Below are positions 1 to 12,119 of a DNA stretch of 64,000 nucleotides, piece by piece. The stretch is from Streptosporangium canum (GTDB taxonomy: Bacteria > Actinomycetota > Actinomycetes > Streptosporangiales > Streptosporangiaceae): the NCBI RefSeq assembly GCF_900113865.1, contig NZ_FOQY01000003.1, forward strand, positions 248,001 to 312,000. Reading direction: 5' to 3'. The notes beneath the pieces were generated by a model. It saw nothing but the letters and a program-made list of their open reading frames with translations, did not search any database and was not told the origin of the DNA. The translations under genes and the position numbers were made by a program. Within the stretch, counting starts at the first letter, position 1. Each line of letters opens with the position of its first letter.

Positions 1-1135
1 TCGCGTTCCCGTCGGGCGCGACGGCCAGGTCACCGACCTCGCCGAGCTTGCCCGCGGCGATCCTGCGGCTCTCCCCGCCACTGGCCGGCCCGATCTCCAG
101 GCCCTGCCGCTCCCCGTCGTCGAAGACCCACACCACCCGGTCCGTACCGAGGATGCGGGGTTTCCCCGCCGACAGGCCGGTGCTGAGCTGCCGCGCCGGG
201 CCGTCCCGGTGGGTGATCCAGTGCACCGAGCCCTGGATCTCCACCGCACTGGCCCGCCCGGTCGCGTCCACGGCCAGATCGTGCAGCCTGCGGCCCGCGT
301 TGACCTGGTACGGCTGCCGCCCCCGCAGCGGGGAGCCGAGCGTGACGTCGAGCTTGCGGGTCTCGGCGTCGAGGTCGTCCAGCAGGTAGAGGTCACCGGC
401 GTTCTGGTAGACGATCCGGGTCCCGTCGGTGGTGGCGTGCCGGGCGTAGAAGACGTCGTGGTCGGTGTGCCGGCGCAGGCCGGTGCCGTCCAGCGCGCAG
501 GAGTAGAGGTTGCCGACCCCCTCGTGGTCGGAGAGGAAGACCAGGCGCCCGCCGACGAGCATCGGGCTGGCGAAGTGGCCGTTCACCTCCGCCAGGAGCC
601 GGGTGAAGTCGCCTCCCGCCCGCTGGACCCACAGGCGCCCCGCCGTACCGCCCCGGTAGCGCTTCCAGGTGCCCGGATCACGGGCGAGGGAGGCCGTGAG
701 CAGCGCCACCGCGTCGCCGGTGACCGACAGATCGGTGACGGGACCGTACGGCAGCCGCTCGACCCGGCCGTCGCCCAGGGCGTAGGCCCAGCTCCGCGAG
801 GCGAACGGCTGGCCGGTCGCGCTGATCGCGAGCACCCTGCCGTCCGGCGTCCAGCCGCGCGTGCGGGTCCGGCGGTCGCCCCAGTAGGTCAGCCGCTCGG
901 CGGAGCCGGATTCCAGGTCGGCCAGGAACACCTCCGGGGCACCGTCGCGGACGCTGGTCCAGGCGACCTTCGTGGCGTCCGGGGACAGGTGGGGGTGGCC
1001 GGCGGGCGCCCGGTCCGAGGAGAGGCGCCAGGCCCGTCCTCCGGCCGCGGGAGCCGCCCAGACGTCGTCGTCGGCGACGAACGTCAGCGTCTCGCGGGAG
1101 ATGTGAGGGAATCGCAGGTAAAAACCAGAAGCCAT
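1..1135 (-). CDS. Tricorn-type protease, N-terminal part (cut by window edge)
   Basis: The gene starts with ATG at 1135 and reads off the left edge, giving about 378 residues without a stop. The visible part is a series of beta-propeller (WD40/PD40-like) blades, with repeated motifs such as ADDDVWAAPAAGG, LSPDATKVAWTS and LVFLSDHEGVGNLYS. The beginning MASGFYLRFPHIS followed by a DDDVW strand is characteristic of actinobacterial tricorn protease homologues, which degrade peptides downstream of the proteasome in the cytoplasm. The PDZ and S41 catalytic domains would lie outside the window, so activity cannot be judged. It is divergent from the adenosyltransferase at 1202. Another PD40-propeller protein remains possible, but the tricorn reading fits best. 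Confidence 0.8.
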   Translation of the reverse strand, partial: MASGFYLRFPHISRETLTFVADDDVWAAPAAGGRAWRLSSDRAPAGHPHLSPDATKVAWTSVRDGAPEVFLADLESGSAERLTYWGDRRTRTRGWTPDGRVLAISATGQPFASRSWAYALGDGRVERLPYGPVTDLSVTGDAVALLTASLARDPGTWKRYRGGTAGRLWVQRAGGDFTRLLAEVNGHFASPMLVGGRLVFLSDHEGVGNLYSCALDGTGLRRHTDHDVFYARHATTDGTRIVYQNAGDLYLLDDLDAETRKLDVTLGSPLRGRQPYQVNAGRRLHDLAVDATGRASAVEIQGSVHWITHRDGPARQLSTGLSAGKPRILGTDRVVWVFDDGERQGLEIGPASGGESRRIAAGKLGEVGDLAVAPDGNA

Positions 1136-1201
1136 CGGTAAATCATATTGTCCACTATCGGGGCAATCTTGATGATTTTCCTGACCGATACGCTGGGCCA
1201 C

Positions 1202-1792
1202 ATGACGAGAGCTGACAGGGACGAGCCGGTGGTGCTCTCCAAGATCTACACGCGGACCGGTGACGACGGCACGACCGCGCTCGGCGACATGAGCCGCACC
1301 CGCAAGACCGACTCCCGCCTGGCCGCGTACGCGGACGTGGAGGAGGCCAACGCGGCGATCGGCGTGGCCCTGGCCATGGGTTCCCTCGACGAGGACATCG
1401 CCGCGGTCCTCGTCCGGATCCAGAACGAGCTGTTCGACGTGGGCGCCGACCTGTGCACCCCGGTGGTGGAGGCCCCCGAGTTCCCGCCGCTGCGCGTCGA
1501 GCCCTCCTACGTCGAGTGGCTGGAGGCGCGGTGCGACGAGTTCAACGGGCGGCTCAAGCCGCTGCGCAGCTTCATCCTGCCGGGCGGCACCCCGGCCGTC
1601 GCCCAGCTCCACGTGGCCAGGACGGTGACCCGGCGGGCCGAACGGACCACCTGGTCGGCCCTGGAGGCGCACGACGACGTCAACCCGCTGACCGCGAAGT
1701 ATCTCAACCGGCTGAGCGACCTGATGTTCATCCTCTGCCGGGTCGCCGCCCACGGCGACGAGATCCTCTGGAAGCCCGGCGGCACCCGCTAG
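1202..1792 (+). CDS. Cob(I)yrinic acid a,c-diamide adenosyltransferase, PduO type
   Basis: This enzyme transfers the 5'-deoxyadenosyl group of ATP to cob(I)alamin in the cytoplasm to make adenosylcobalamin. The 196-residue product has the PduO-family ATP-binding N-terminus YTRTGDDGTT (residues 16-25) followed by LGDMSRTRKTD. It also has the C-terminal signatures RTVTRRAER and LNRLSDLMFILCR that line the active site. The length is normal for the family. The start is uncertain: an upstream in-frame ATG exists at 1148, and GTG codons at 1229/1232 are preceded by an AGGGA box, so the true protein may begin about nine residues later. An adenosyltransferase near the atp operon is also remembered from Streptomyces gene order. 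The flavoprotein gene follows after 34 bp and may be co-transcribed. Confidence 0.9.
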   Translation: MTRADRDEPVVLSKIYTRTGDDGTTALGDMSRTRKTDSRLAAYADVEEANAAIGVALAMGSLDEDIAAVLVRIQNELFDVGADLCTPVVEAPEFPPLRVEPSYVEWLEARCDEFNGRLKPLRSFILPGGTPAVAQLHVARTVTRRAERTTWSALEAHDDVNPLTAKYLNRLSDLMFILCRVAAHGDEILWKPGGTR

Positions 1793-1826
1793 CCCGGGAG
1801 ACTCCCCCAGAAACGCGAGGCCCCAC

Positions 1827-2381
1827 ATGGTCGACGGAAACCCGGTGCTGTACGTGATCGCGTGCGGCGGACGTCCCGCGGGCGAGCTGGCCGGCTTCGT
1901 CACGCACGCGCAGGCCGGAGGCTGGACGGTGTGCGTGGTCACGACACCGTCGGGGACGAAGTTCGTCGACGCCGCCCGGCTCGCCGAACTCACCGGCCAC
2001 CCGGTCAGGAGCGACTACAAGCGGCCGGAGGAACCCGACGTCCTGCCGCCCGCCGACGCCATGGCGGTCGTCCCCGCGACGTTCAACACGACCAACAAGT
2101 GGGCGGCGGGCATCAGCGACACCCTGGCGCTCGGCCTGCTCAACGAGGCCCTCGGCCTCGGGCTGCCGATCGTGTCCGCCCCCTGGCCGAACGCGGCCCT
2201 GGCGCGCCACCCCGCTTTCGCCGGCAGCGTCGCCACCCTGCGGAAGTGGGGGGTGAAGGTCATCCTCGATCTCGACCGGCTTCCCGCGCCGGACTCCGTC
2301 GCTCCGGAGTCCGGCGTGTTCCCCTGGGACGACCTCCGCGAGGAGCTGGGGAACATCCGCCGCTCCCTGGGCCGGCAGTGA
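1827..2381 (+). CDS. Flavoprotein of the Dfp/CoaC-like (HFCD) family
   Basis: The 184-residue protein resembles the homo-oligomeric flavin-containing Cys decarboxylase fold. It has an N-terminal beta strand and glycine turn (LYVIACGGRPAGELAGF), a central PADAMAVVPATFNTTNKWAAG segment matching the family's FMN/substrate loop, and LGLPIVSAPWPNAALARHPAF near residue 115. PPC decarboxylase carries HxS and PASANT motifs. Here the equivalent is PATFNT and no catalytic His is evident near residue 70, so the substrate is unknown and it need not be CoaC. It lies 34 bp after the adenosyltransferase and converges with the DUF2550 gene, whose stop is only 33 bp away. No terminator hairpin was seen between them. 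Confidence 0.7.
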   Translation: MVDGNPVLYVIACGGRPAGELAGFVTHAQAGGWTVCVVTTPSGTKFVDAARLAELTGHPVRSDYKRPEEPDVLPPADAMAVVPATFNTTNKWAAGISDTLALGLLNEALGLGLPIVSAPWPNAALARHPAFAGSVATLRKWGVKVILDLDRLPAPDSVAPESGVFPWDDLREELGNIRRSLGRQ

Positions 2382-2414
2382 GGACGGAGGGGAACGCGTG
2401 GTCCGCCGGGAAGG

Positions 2415-2825
2415 TCAGGAGACGTCGAGATAGGCGCCGGGCGGGGCGGACTCCAGCCAGGCGACGAAACCCGTAAGGGCGCGATATCCCATGGCGAGCT
2501 CGAAAGCGCTCTGCCCGTTCCGGCACTCCAGCGCCGTCATGCCCTCGATGAACCCGTAGAACTCGCCGGACCCGATTCTGCGACGTCCGGAAACCACAAG
2601 GCCGCGCCTCACGATCACGTGGCGCGGCCTTGGAAGCAGACCTATGAGTGGAATCCAGTTGAGCTGGCCGTCGGCGTAGCGGGCTACCCCCACACGCCAG
2701 CCCCGTTCCCTCGACGTCGGGCGCAGGCAACACAGCACCGAGCCCCGGGAACGGGTCAGGATCAGCACGCGGGAGGCAAGGAGGGCGACGAGAAGCGCCA
2801 CCACGATGAGTACGTCCAGCACCAT
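2415..2825 (-). CDS. DUF2550 family membrane-anchored protein
   Basis: This is a 136-residue protein of unknown function. It starts with one hydrophobic segment (about residues 2-20, LDVLIVVALLVALLAS) and continues as a soluble basic domain with RGWRVGVARY, GQLNWIPLIGL and RYRAL-like motifs. The combination of a single N-terminal helix, this domain and a position directly after atpC matches the DUF2550 family seen after the ATP synthase operon in many Actinobacteria. The ATG at 2825 is preceded by a G-rich stretch at a usable distance; a TTG at 2840 would add five residues. It is 41 bp downstream of the atpC stop and probably the last gene of the atp operon. Confidence 0.75.
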   Translation of the reverse strand: MVLDVLIVVALLVALLASRVLILTRSRGSVLCCLRPTSRERGWRVGVARYADGQLNWIPLIGLLPRPRHVIVRRGLVVSGRRRIGSGEFYGFIEGMTALECRNGQSAFELAMGYRALTGFVAWLESAPPGAYLDVS

Positions 2826-2866
2826 GCCTGCCGCCCCCAAAAAGCCGTACCGCTCAGAAGCAGAAT

Positions 2867-3274
2867 TTATCCGACTTCCTCGCCGGCCGCGCGCAACCGG
2901 GCCCTGGCACGCTTGGCCGCGAGGGCGGCGTCCGCGTCCTCCTGGTTGGCCTCGATCGAGGCCTGCGCGCGCTGAAGCGCGTCCTTCGCCGCGGCGACGT
3001 CGACCTCGGAGCCGAGCTCGGCCATTTCGGCCAGGATCGACACCTCGTCATCGGCCACCGAGAGGAACCCTCCGTGGACCGCGGCGATGAGGTCGCTCTC
3101 GCCACCTCCACGCTTGACCGTCAGCACGCCGCCCTCGACGAGAACACCGAGCACGGGCGCATGCTTAGGCATGATACCGATCTCGCCGTCGATGGTCTTG
3201 GCAATCACCATGTCGGCCTCGCCGGACCAGATCTCACGCTCCGGCGAGACGACGCCTACTCGCAGCTTCGCCAC
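2867..3274 (-). CDS. atpC: ATP synthase F1 subunit epsilon
   Basis: Epsilon links the gamma rotor shaft to the c ring and can inhibit ATP hydrolysis. The 135-residue product has the N-terminal beta-sandwich (VVSPEREIWSGEADMVIAKT, GEIGIMPKHAPVL) and a C-terminal helical hairpin rich in Ala and Glu (DVAAAKDALQRAQASIEAN). The GTG at 3274 was chosen because GGAG lies five bases upstream and the protein then begins at the conserved KLRVGVVSPE. An ATG at 3304 would add an unlikely ten-residue leader. It follows atpD after about 65 bp and is the last F1 subunit gene of the operon. Confidence 0.97.
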   Translation of the reverse strand: MAKLRVGVVSPEREIWSGEADMVIAKTIDGEIGIMPKHAPVLGVLVEGGVLTVKRGGGESDLIAAVHGGFLSVADDEVSILAEMAELGSEVDVAAAKDALQRAQASIEANQEDADAALAAKRARARLRAAGEEVG

Positions 3275-3339
3275 GTTCTCTCCAGTTCCTTTCGAACCAG
3301 GCACCGGTACGGCTCATGCCGTACCGGTGCCGAAGGCGA

Positions 3340-5668
<2,329 letters not shown>

Positions 5669-5671
5669 CGG

Positions 5672-7321
5672 CTACTTCTTCTCAGCCGTACGGACGTGCT
5701 TGGTGATCTTCTCCTGGCCGACCTCACCGGCGGCGAGCGCCGCGACCGGCTCCTCGTTGACCAGCAGCTCGCCCGAAGAGGTCTCGAAGGACTTCTTGAA
5801 CTCGGTGATGGCGTCCTTGAGAGCGGTGACCGTGTCGTCCGACAGCTCCTTCGTCTCGCGGATGCTGTCGAAGATGCCCTTGCTCTCGCGCGAGAGGTAG
5901 TCGTGGAAGTCCGCCTCGAAGCGGCGGATGTCCTCGACCGGGACGTCGTCGAGCTCACCGGTGGTGCCCGCCCAGACCGACACGACCTGCTTCTCGACCG
6001 GGAGCGGGCTGTACTGGGCCTGCTTGAGCAGCTCGACCAGGCGCTGGCCGCGCTCCAGCTGGGCACGGGAGGCCGCGTCCAGGTCGGAGGCGAAGGAGGC
6101 GAAGGCCTCCAGGTCACGGAACTGCGACAGCGACAGGCGCAGCGTGCCGGCGACCTTCCGCATCGCCTTGACCTGCGCGGAGCCGCCGACTCGGGAGACG
6201 GAGACACCGACGTTGATGGCCGGACGCACACCCGAGTTGAACAGGTCGGTCTCGAGGAAGCACTGGCCGTCGGTGATGGAGATGACGTTGGTCGGGATGA
6301 ACGCCGAGACGTCGTTGCCCTTCGTCTCGATGATCGGCAGACCGGTCATCGAGCCCGAGCCCATGTCCTTGGAGAGCTTCGCACAGCGCTCCAGGAGACG
6401 GGAGTGCAAGTAGAAGACGTCACCGGGGAAGGCCTCACGGCCCGGCGGGCGGCGCAGCAGCAGCGAGACGGCGCGGTAGGCGTCGGCCTGCTTGGTCAGG
6501 TCGTCGAAGACGATGAGGACGTGCTTGCCCTGGTACATCCAGTGCTGGCCGATGGCCGAACCGGTATAGGGGGCGAGGTACTTGTAACCGGCCGGGTCGG
6601 ACGCCGGGGCGGCGACGATGGTGGTGTACTCCATCGCGCCCGCCTCCTCAAGGCGGCCCTTGACCTGGGCGATCGTGGAGCCCTTCTGACCGACCGCGAC
6701 GTAGACGCAGCGAACCTGCTTGTCGGGGTCGCCGGAGAGCCAGTTCTCCCGCTGGTTGAGGATGGTGTCCACGGCGATGGCGGTCTTGCCGGTGCCACGG
6801 TCACCGATGATCAGCTGGCGCTGGCCGCGGCCGATCGGCGTCATGGCGTCGACCGCCTTGAGGCCGGTCTGCAGCGGCTCCTTCACCGGCTGGCGCTGGA
6901 CCACGGACGGGGCCTGGAGCTCAAGGGCGCGCAGGCCCTCGGACTCGATGGCGCCCTTGCCGTCCATCGGAACGCCCAGCGGGTCGACCACACGGCCGAG
7001 GAAGGCGTCGCCGACCGGCACGGACAGGACCTCGCCCGTCCGGCGGACCGACTGGCCCTCTTCGATCTTGCTGAAGTCGCCCAGAACAACGACACCGATC
7101 TCCCGGACGTCCAGGTTCAGTGCCAGGCCACGCGTGCCGTCCTCGAACTCAAGCAGCTCGTTCGCCATCGCCGAGGGAAGGCCGGAGACATGGGCGATAC
7201 CGTCGCCGCAGTCGACGACGGTCCCGATCTCCTCGCGCGCGGCGCCTTCCGGCTCGTACGCCTGGACGAAGCGCTCAAGCGCGTCCCGGATCTCGTCCGG
7301 CCGGATCGTAAGCTCCGCCAT
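5672..7321 (-). CDS. atpA: ATP synthase F1 subunit alpha
   Basis: Alpha is the non-catalytic nucleotide-binding subunit of the F1 hexamer. The 549-residue protein carries the barrel domain, Walker A GDRGTGKT (173-180), and conserved segments such as [30 protein letters not shown] and [17 protein letters not shown]. The C-terminal tail ([18 protein letters not shown]) is the extended form typical of Actinobacteria. The ATG at 7321 has a GGGAG/GAAGAG ribosome site. It lies 23 bp after atpH and three bases before atpG. Confidence 0.98.
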   Translation of the reverse strand: MAELTIRPDEIRDALERFVQAYEPEGAAREEIGTVVDCGDGIAHVSGLPSAMANELLEFEDGTRGLALNLDVREIGVVVLGDFSKIEEGQSVRRTGEVLSVPVGDAFLGRVVDPLGVPMDGKGAIESEGLRALELQAPSVVQRQPVKEPLQTGLKAVDAMTPIGRGQRQLIIGDRGTGKTAIAVDTILNQRENWLSGDPDKQVRCVYVAVGQKGSTIAQVKGRLEEAGAMEYTTIVAAPASDPAGYKYLAPYTGSAIGQHWMYQGKHVLIVFDDLTKQADAYRAVSLLLRRPPGREAFPGDVFYLHSRLLERCAKLSKDMGSGSMTGLPIIETKGNDVSAFIPTNVISITDGQCFLETDLFNSGVRPAINVGVSVSRVGGSAQVKAMRKVAGTLRLSLSQFRDLEAFASFASDLDAASRAQLERGQRLVELLKQAQYSPLPVEKQVVSVWAGTTGELDDVPVEDIRRFEADFHDYLSRESKGIFDSIRETKELSDDTVTALKDAITEFKKSFETSSGELLVNEEPVAALAAGEVGQEKITKHVRTAEKK

Positions 7322-7344
7322 CTCTCTTCAGTCTCCCTATTCGC

Positions 7345-8156
7345 CTAGCCGGCCAACCGGCGGCGGACTTCTTCGATTCGTCCCGCGATGGTGGTGTCGA
7401 TGAGGTCGTCCCCGATGTGAACCGAGAACCCTCCGAGCACTCGCGGATCCACCTCGACGTTCAGATGAACGTCGCGGCCATACGAGGTGCGCAGCCACGT
7501 GGCGAGACGCCGCTTCTGCTCCTCGGAGAGCTCGACAGCGCTGCGCACCACCGCGACGAGACGCTGCCGCTGGGCGGCGACCAGGTAGCCGAACTCTTCC
7601 AGTCCTCTGTCCAGGCTACGTCCTCGCGGATGCACCACGAGCTGCGAGATCAGACGGAGGGTGGTGGGGGCGACCTTGCCGGCGAGCAGGGAGCCGAGCA
7701 GCTCCTGCTTGGCCTGCGCGGGAACGCCGGGGGCGGTCAGGGTCCGGTGCAGCTCCAGGTTCGAGGCGACGATGCGCCCGAACCGGAACAGCTCGTCCTC
7801 GACGTCGTCGAGCCTGCTCGCCGCCTCGGCCTCGGCCGCGGCGGCGATCACGCCGAGCCGTTCGAGCGCGTCGGCCAGGTCGCCCGAGCGCGCCCACTTG
7901 GCGGAGACGGCCGCGATGACCGTCTCCAGTGCGGCACCGCTGACCTTGCCCTCCAGCAGGACCCGTACGGCTTGCGCCTTCTGGGCCGCCGGGCGGGCGG
8001 GGTCGGACAGGTTGCGGCGGAGCCCGTGCTCACGGTCGAACAGGTCGGCGACCGCGAAGAGCTCGTCGGCCAGCGAGCCGAGGTCCGCGCTTCCCGCCAC
8101 GGCGTTGAAGCGCTCTTCGACCTCGGCCAGCGAAGCCCTGCTCAGACCTCTCAGCA

Positions 8157-8157
<1 letters not shown>
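7345..8157 (-). CDS. atpH: ATP synthase subunit delta
   Basis: Delta joins the peripheral stalk to the top of F1. The 270-residue product is longer than the roughly 180 residues of E. coli delta but matches the size of actinobacterial delta, which has an extended N-terminal helical region. The C-terminal part keeps the family signature (VVRSAVELSEEQKRRLATWL, VEVDPRVLGGFSVHIGDDLIDTTI split over two strands). The ATG at 8157 shares its last base with the TGA of atpF (TGATG), so the two are translationally coupled. Twenty-three bases separate it from atpA. Confidence 0.96.
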
Positions 8158-8720
<563 letters not shown>

Positions 8721-8736
8721 TCAGGTTTGGTGCGTC

Positions 8737-8982
<246 letters not shown>

Positions 8983-9034
8983 TTACGGTCGGCCGGTGGG
9001 ACGTCCCACCGGTCTGGACTATTCGAGGTTGGTC

Positions 9035-9826
9035 TTAGTGCTCGGCGTGGAGCGAGTTGCCGATGTACATCGCGGCGAGCATGGAGAAGAGGAACGCCTG
9101 CAGGAACTGGATGAACATCTCGAAGCCGGTCATGGCGATCGTCATGAGGACGCCGACCACGCCGAGCGGGGCACCCAGCGGCGTGAGCTTCTCGAAGAGG
9201 AACCAGAAGCCGACCATGCTGAAGAACGCGAGGATGATGTGGCCGGCGAACATGTTGGCGAACAGTCGGACCGCGTGGGTGAAGGGCGCGATGATCATGT
9301 TCGAGAGGAACTCGATCGGGGCCAGCAGCACGTAGATCGGCTTGGGCAGCCCCGGCGGGAACATCATGTTCTTGAAATAACCGACTGGTCCCTGGTGCTT
9401 GACGCCCAGGTAGACCTTGAGGACGTAGATGCTGACCGCCAGCACGATCGGGAAGGCGATGTGCGAGGCCACCGGGAACTGCAGGACGGGGACGACCCCC
9501 ATCAGGTTCCAGATCCAGACCAGGAAGAAGATGCTGAGCAGCAGGCCCATCCACCGGTCGGCGTCCTTGCCGAGGAACGGCCGGGCGACCTGGTCGCGGA
9601 CGAACATGTAGCCCATCTCGGCGACGTTCTGCACGCCCCGGGGCACGATCTTCGGATTGGCGAATGCGGACCAGCAGAAGACCACGACGATGAGCGTGCT
9701 CAGAAGCGCCAGCAGCACGGGCTTCGTGAACCAGTCGACGCCTGGAATGATCGGGGGGAGGTCGAAGAGTTCGAGGCCCGGAGGCGTGAACTCGTCCCCG
9801 GAAGCGAGGAGCGTCAGCGTGCTCAC
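9035..9826 (-). CDS. atpB: ATP synthase Fo subunit a
   Basis: Subunit a forms the two proton half-channels beside the c ring. The 263-residue membrane protein has five to six hydrophobic segments and the essential arginine in HAVRLFANMFAGHIIL. The C-terminal helix (GFEMFIQFLQAFLFSMLAAMYIG) contains the conserved Gln and polar residues that face the ring. The start is GTG at 9826 with AGGGA eight bases upstream. It follows the small AtpZ-like gene by 67 bp and opens the Fo/F1 structural gene series. Confidence 0.97.
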   Translation of the reverse strand: MSTLTLLASGDEFTPPGLELFDLPPIIPGVDWFTKPVLLALLSTLIVVVFCWSAFANPKIVPRGVQNVAEMGYMFVRDQVARPFLGKDADRWMGLLLSIFFLVWIWNLMGVVPVLQFPVASHIAFPIVLAVSIYVLKVYLGVKHQGPVGYFKNMMFPPGLPKPIYVLLAPIEFLSNMIIAPFTHAVRLFANMFAGHIILAFFSMVGFWFLFEKLTPLGAPLGVVGVLMTIAMTGFEMFIQFLQAFLFSMLAAMYIGNSLHAEH

Positions 9827-9893
9827 GCGGCGTTCCCTTCAGCGTGGTAGTGGATCGAAATGGCTTCGTCAGCGAAGCGACCGCCGCCGAAGG

Positions 9894-10118
9894 CTAGCGA
9901 CCGTACTTCCGGTAGACCAGGTAGACGGCGAGAGAGACTCCGAGGATCAATCCGATCGGGGTGAAAGCGATCACGCCCGTCCATTTGGACAGCAACCATC
10001 CGGCACCGCCGTACAGAATCATCCCGGAGAGGAGATAGCTGGGGATCGACCAAGCGGCGCTGGCAAAGTCGCGGCCGTCGTCCTCGGGCCGGATTTTCTT
10101 CTCGCTCATCGCGGGCAT
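9894..10118 (-). CDS. AtpZ/AtpI-like small membrane protein
   Basis: The 74-residue protein has two predicted membrane helices (about residues 27-44, SYLLSGMILYGGAGWLLS, and 50-69, AFTPIGLILGVSLAVYLVY) joined by a short loop. Its first 20 residues are charged. This fits the small AtpZ / F0F1-ATPase subunit family found just before atpB, implicated in magnesium/calcium uptake or assembly of the c ring. The start may be the ATG at 10118 or 10109; neither has a clear ribosome site. It lies between the AtpI-like gene and atpB, all on the minus strand. Confidence 0.7.
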   Translation of the reverse strand: MPAMSEKKIRPEDDGRDFASAAWSIPSYLLSGMILYGGAGWLLSKWTGVIAFTPIGLILGVSLAVYLVYRKYGR

Positions 10119-10197
10119 GACGATAGCAGCCGCGGTGCGGACTAGTCATATCGGGCCCGGTCACACACGCGAGCGAGATACTACGCCTCATCGGGTA

Positions 10198-10614
10198 TCA
10201 CCCGGACCCGGGGGTCTTGCCATCGGGGTCGACATAGAGCATTTTGAGCTTCATGAACCCGCGCATCTCGCCGATGGTCCAGGCGACGGTGCACACGACG
10301 GCACCCCAGCCGAACGCCTTGGGCTCGAACGCGGTGGCGTTCTCGAACGCCTTCAACAGGGCCATGACTATGAGGATTTTCACCGCGTAGGTCACGACCG
10401 CGGCGGTCATCATCGCCATCGGCGAGACCCGGCCGGCGTAGGAGATCGCGACGATGCCGAGGGTGAAGAAGACACAGACGACCAGTGCCCCGATCGCCGC
10501 GCCCAGCGCCCCCTTGCCTCCGGCCACGAGGGCGGCGACGACGACCACGACAAGCCCCACCAGCAGCGTGGGTATCGCAGCCCCCTTCAGGAGGCGCACG
10601 TCGTTGGCCTGCAT
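10198..10614 (-). CDS. ATP synthase protein I-like membrane protein
   Basis: The 138-residue protein has four hydrophobic helices (around 11-29, 36-57, 65-88 and 100-116) and a basic C-terminal tail. In size, topology and position upstream of atpB it resembles AtpI, a chaperone thought to help assemble the c ring. Sequence motifs in this family are weak, so the call depends mainly on topology and location. The ATG at 10614 is favoured because GGAG ends five bases upstream; the in-frame GTG at 10620 overlaps that ribosome site. It is the first gene of the atp operon, with a 146-bp untranslated stretch before it that follows wecA. Confidence 0.7.
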   Translation of the reverse strand: MQANDVRLLKGAAIPTLLVGLVVVVVAALVAGGKGALGAAIGALVVCVFFTLGIVAISYAGRVSPMAMMTAAVVTYAVKILIVMALLKAFENATAFEPKAFGWGAVVCTVAWTIGEMRGFMKLKMLYVDPDGKTPGSG

Positions 10615-10722
10615 CGGCACTCCAAGTAACTGTTATCAAGCGAGCGATTGCTACCTTGCAGGGCTCATCCTGTTGAGCGGCTGCTAGTGAAAGCTATCAC
10701 AAGCTCACGGAAGAGCGCCTTT

Positions 10723-10764
10723 ACCTGCCGTTTCAAGTAAACGATCAAGAGGTTTCCGGCAGGT
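10723..10764 (-). terminator. Inverted repeat after the wecA-like gene
   Basis: Arms ACCTGCCG (10723-10730) and CGGCAGGT (10757-10764) pair perfectly. An inner AAAC/GTTT pairing (10739-10742 with 10752-10755) makes a long two-part hairpin. It lies three bases after the stop of the wecA-like gene and before the atp operon, so it may end or attenuate wecA transcription. There is no U tract, so this is tentative. Confidence 0.4.
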
Positions 10765-10766
10765 GT

Positions 10767-12062
10767 TCAGCGCGGCGTCTCAGGGGCTGAGAAACCCGGA
10801 GTCGGAGCGGTAAGTGACAGGTCAGGGAGCACGGAGAGCACCGCCGTGTCGTCGTCGGCCGCCACCGACCGGGGGCCGGGCGTCTCCGGAGGGAGCGGGC
10901 GGCTCTGCCCCTGGACCGGCCCGCCGCCGGGGCGGACGTGACGCCCGCCGGCGCCTGCCCCGCCGCCCCCGCTTTTGCGCGCGCGCCAGCTCGGCAGCGC
11001 CATCATCACCAGCACGCCCACGGCCAGCAGCACGGTGAGCGGGAACAGCACGAGCGGGACGCCCTCGACGGACATCGCCACGACCGTGAAGGCGAACAGG
11101 AACGTCCAGGTGTACATGATCAGCACGCTGCGCCGGTGCGAGTGACCGATGTCCAGCAGCCGGTGGTGCAGATGCCCCCGGTCGGGGGAGAACGGCGACA
11201 GGCCGTTGGAGGTGCGCCGGATCACCGCCATGATGAGGTCGAGCAGCGGCAGCACCAGGATGGCGACCGGCACCAGCATCGGCAGGATCACCGGGAAGCG
11301 GTTGATGCTGGTCGAGTCGAGGGGCGTGATGGTGATCATCGTGGACGCGAGGACCAGGCCGATCAGCATCGCCCCGGTGTCGCCCATGAAGATCTTCGCC
11401 GGGTGGAAGTTGTGCGGCAGGAAGCCCAGGCACATGCCGATGAGCACCGAGGCGATCGCCGCCGTGACGTTGATGCTGGTGTCGCCGTAGTCCTTGGACA
11501 GCACGATGGAGTAGGTCCAGGTCGCCATGGCGGCGATGCCGACGATCCCGCCCGCCAGGCCGTCCAGCCCGTCGACGAAGTTCACCGCATTGATCATGAC
11601 GACCACGACCAGGATCGTGAGCAGTGGACTCAGCGTGGAGTCGAGGATGATCTGCCCGCCCAGCGCGGTGGGGAACGGCAGCCACGGCAGGCTGACGTCG
11701 AAGGCGACGAGGACACCCGCGGCGCCGATCTGCCCGGCGAGTTTGATGAGGGCGTCCATCCCCCACCAGTCGTCCAGGAAGCCGGTCAGGGTGATCAGGC
11801 CGCCCGCGGCGATCAGCGCGATCACGGTCTTGCCCTCGGCCAGCCTGCCCCCGGCGTACGGTAACTGGCTGGCGATCAGCAGGCCGGCGACGAGCCCGCC
11901 GTACATCGCCAGACCGCCGAGTCTGGGCGTCGGGGTGGTGTGCACGTCGCGGTCACGGACCTCTGGCATCGCACCGATGCGGATGGCGAACACGCGGACC
12001 AGCGGGACCAGGAGGTAGGTCACCGCTGCCGCCACCAGCGCCATGAGTAGATATTCGCGCAC
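10767..12062 (-). CDS. Undecaprenyl-phosphate sugar-1-phosphate transferase (WecA/MraY family)
   Basis: This is a polytopic membrane enzyme that transfers a UDP-sugar (GlcNAc in WecA and TagO) phosphate onto the polyprenyl phosphate carrier to start glycan assembly. The 431-residue protein has about ten hydrophobic helices and the family motifs: PTPRLGGLAM, the catalytic Asp-rich NAVNFVDGLDGLAGG, KIFMGDTGAMLIG and the UDP-binding PDRGHLHHRLL. The last 70 residues are a Gly/Pro/Arg-rich soluble tail with no recognised domain. WecA-like genes just before atpI are usual in Actinobacteria, where the product starts arabinogalactan or wall teichoic polymers. The start is GTG at 12062 with only a weak AGG upstream; an ATG seven codons later is possible. 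Confidence 0.92.
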   Translation of the reverse strand: MREYLLMALVAAAVTYLLVPLVRVFAIRIGAMPEVRDRDVHTTPTPRLGGLAMYGGLVAGLLIASQLPYAGGRLAEGKTVIALIAAGGLITLTGFLDDWWGMDALIKLAGQIGAAGVLVAFDVSLPWLPFPTALGGQIILDSTLSPLLTILVVVVMINAVNFVDGLDGLAGGIVGIAAMATWTYSIVLSKDYGDTSINVTAAIASVLIGMCLGFLPHNFHPAKIFMGDTGAMLIGLVLASTMITITPLDSTSINRFPVILPMLVPVAILVLPLLDLIMAVIRRTSNGLSPFSPDRGHLHHRLLDIGHSHRRSVLIMYTWTFLFAFTVVAMSVEGVPLVLFPLTVLLAVGVLVMMALPSWRARKSGGGGAGAGGRHVRPGGGPVQGQSRPLPPETPGPRSVAADDDTAVLSVLPDLSLTAPTPGFSAPETPR

Positions 12063-12119
12063 AGACCTAGTTTCGCGGATAGTCCGGCCAGCTGTGACCG
12101 GAAAACGACACAGAACAGC

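Noticed and set aside
5696-7348. Plus-strand frame of 550 codons opposite atpA
   Set aside because: It mirrors atpA nearly end to end, as expected from codon bias, and has no ribosome site or motif.
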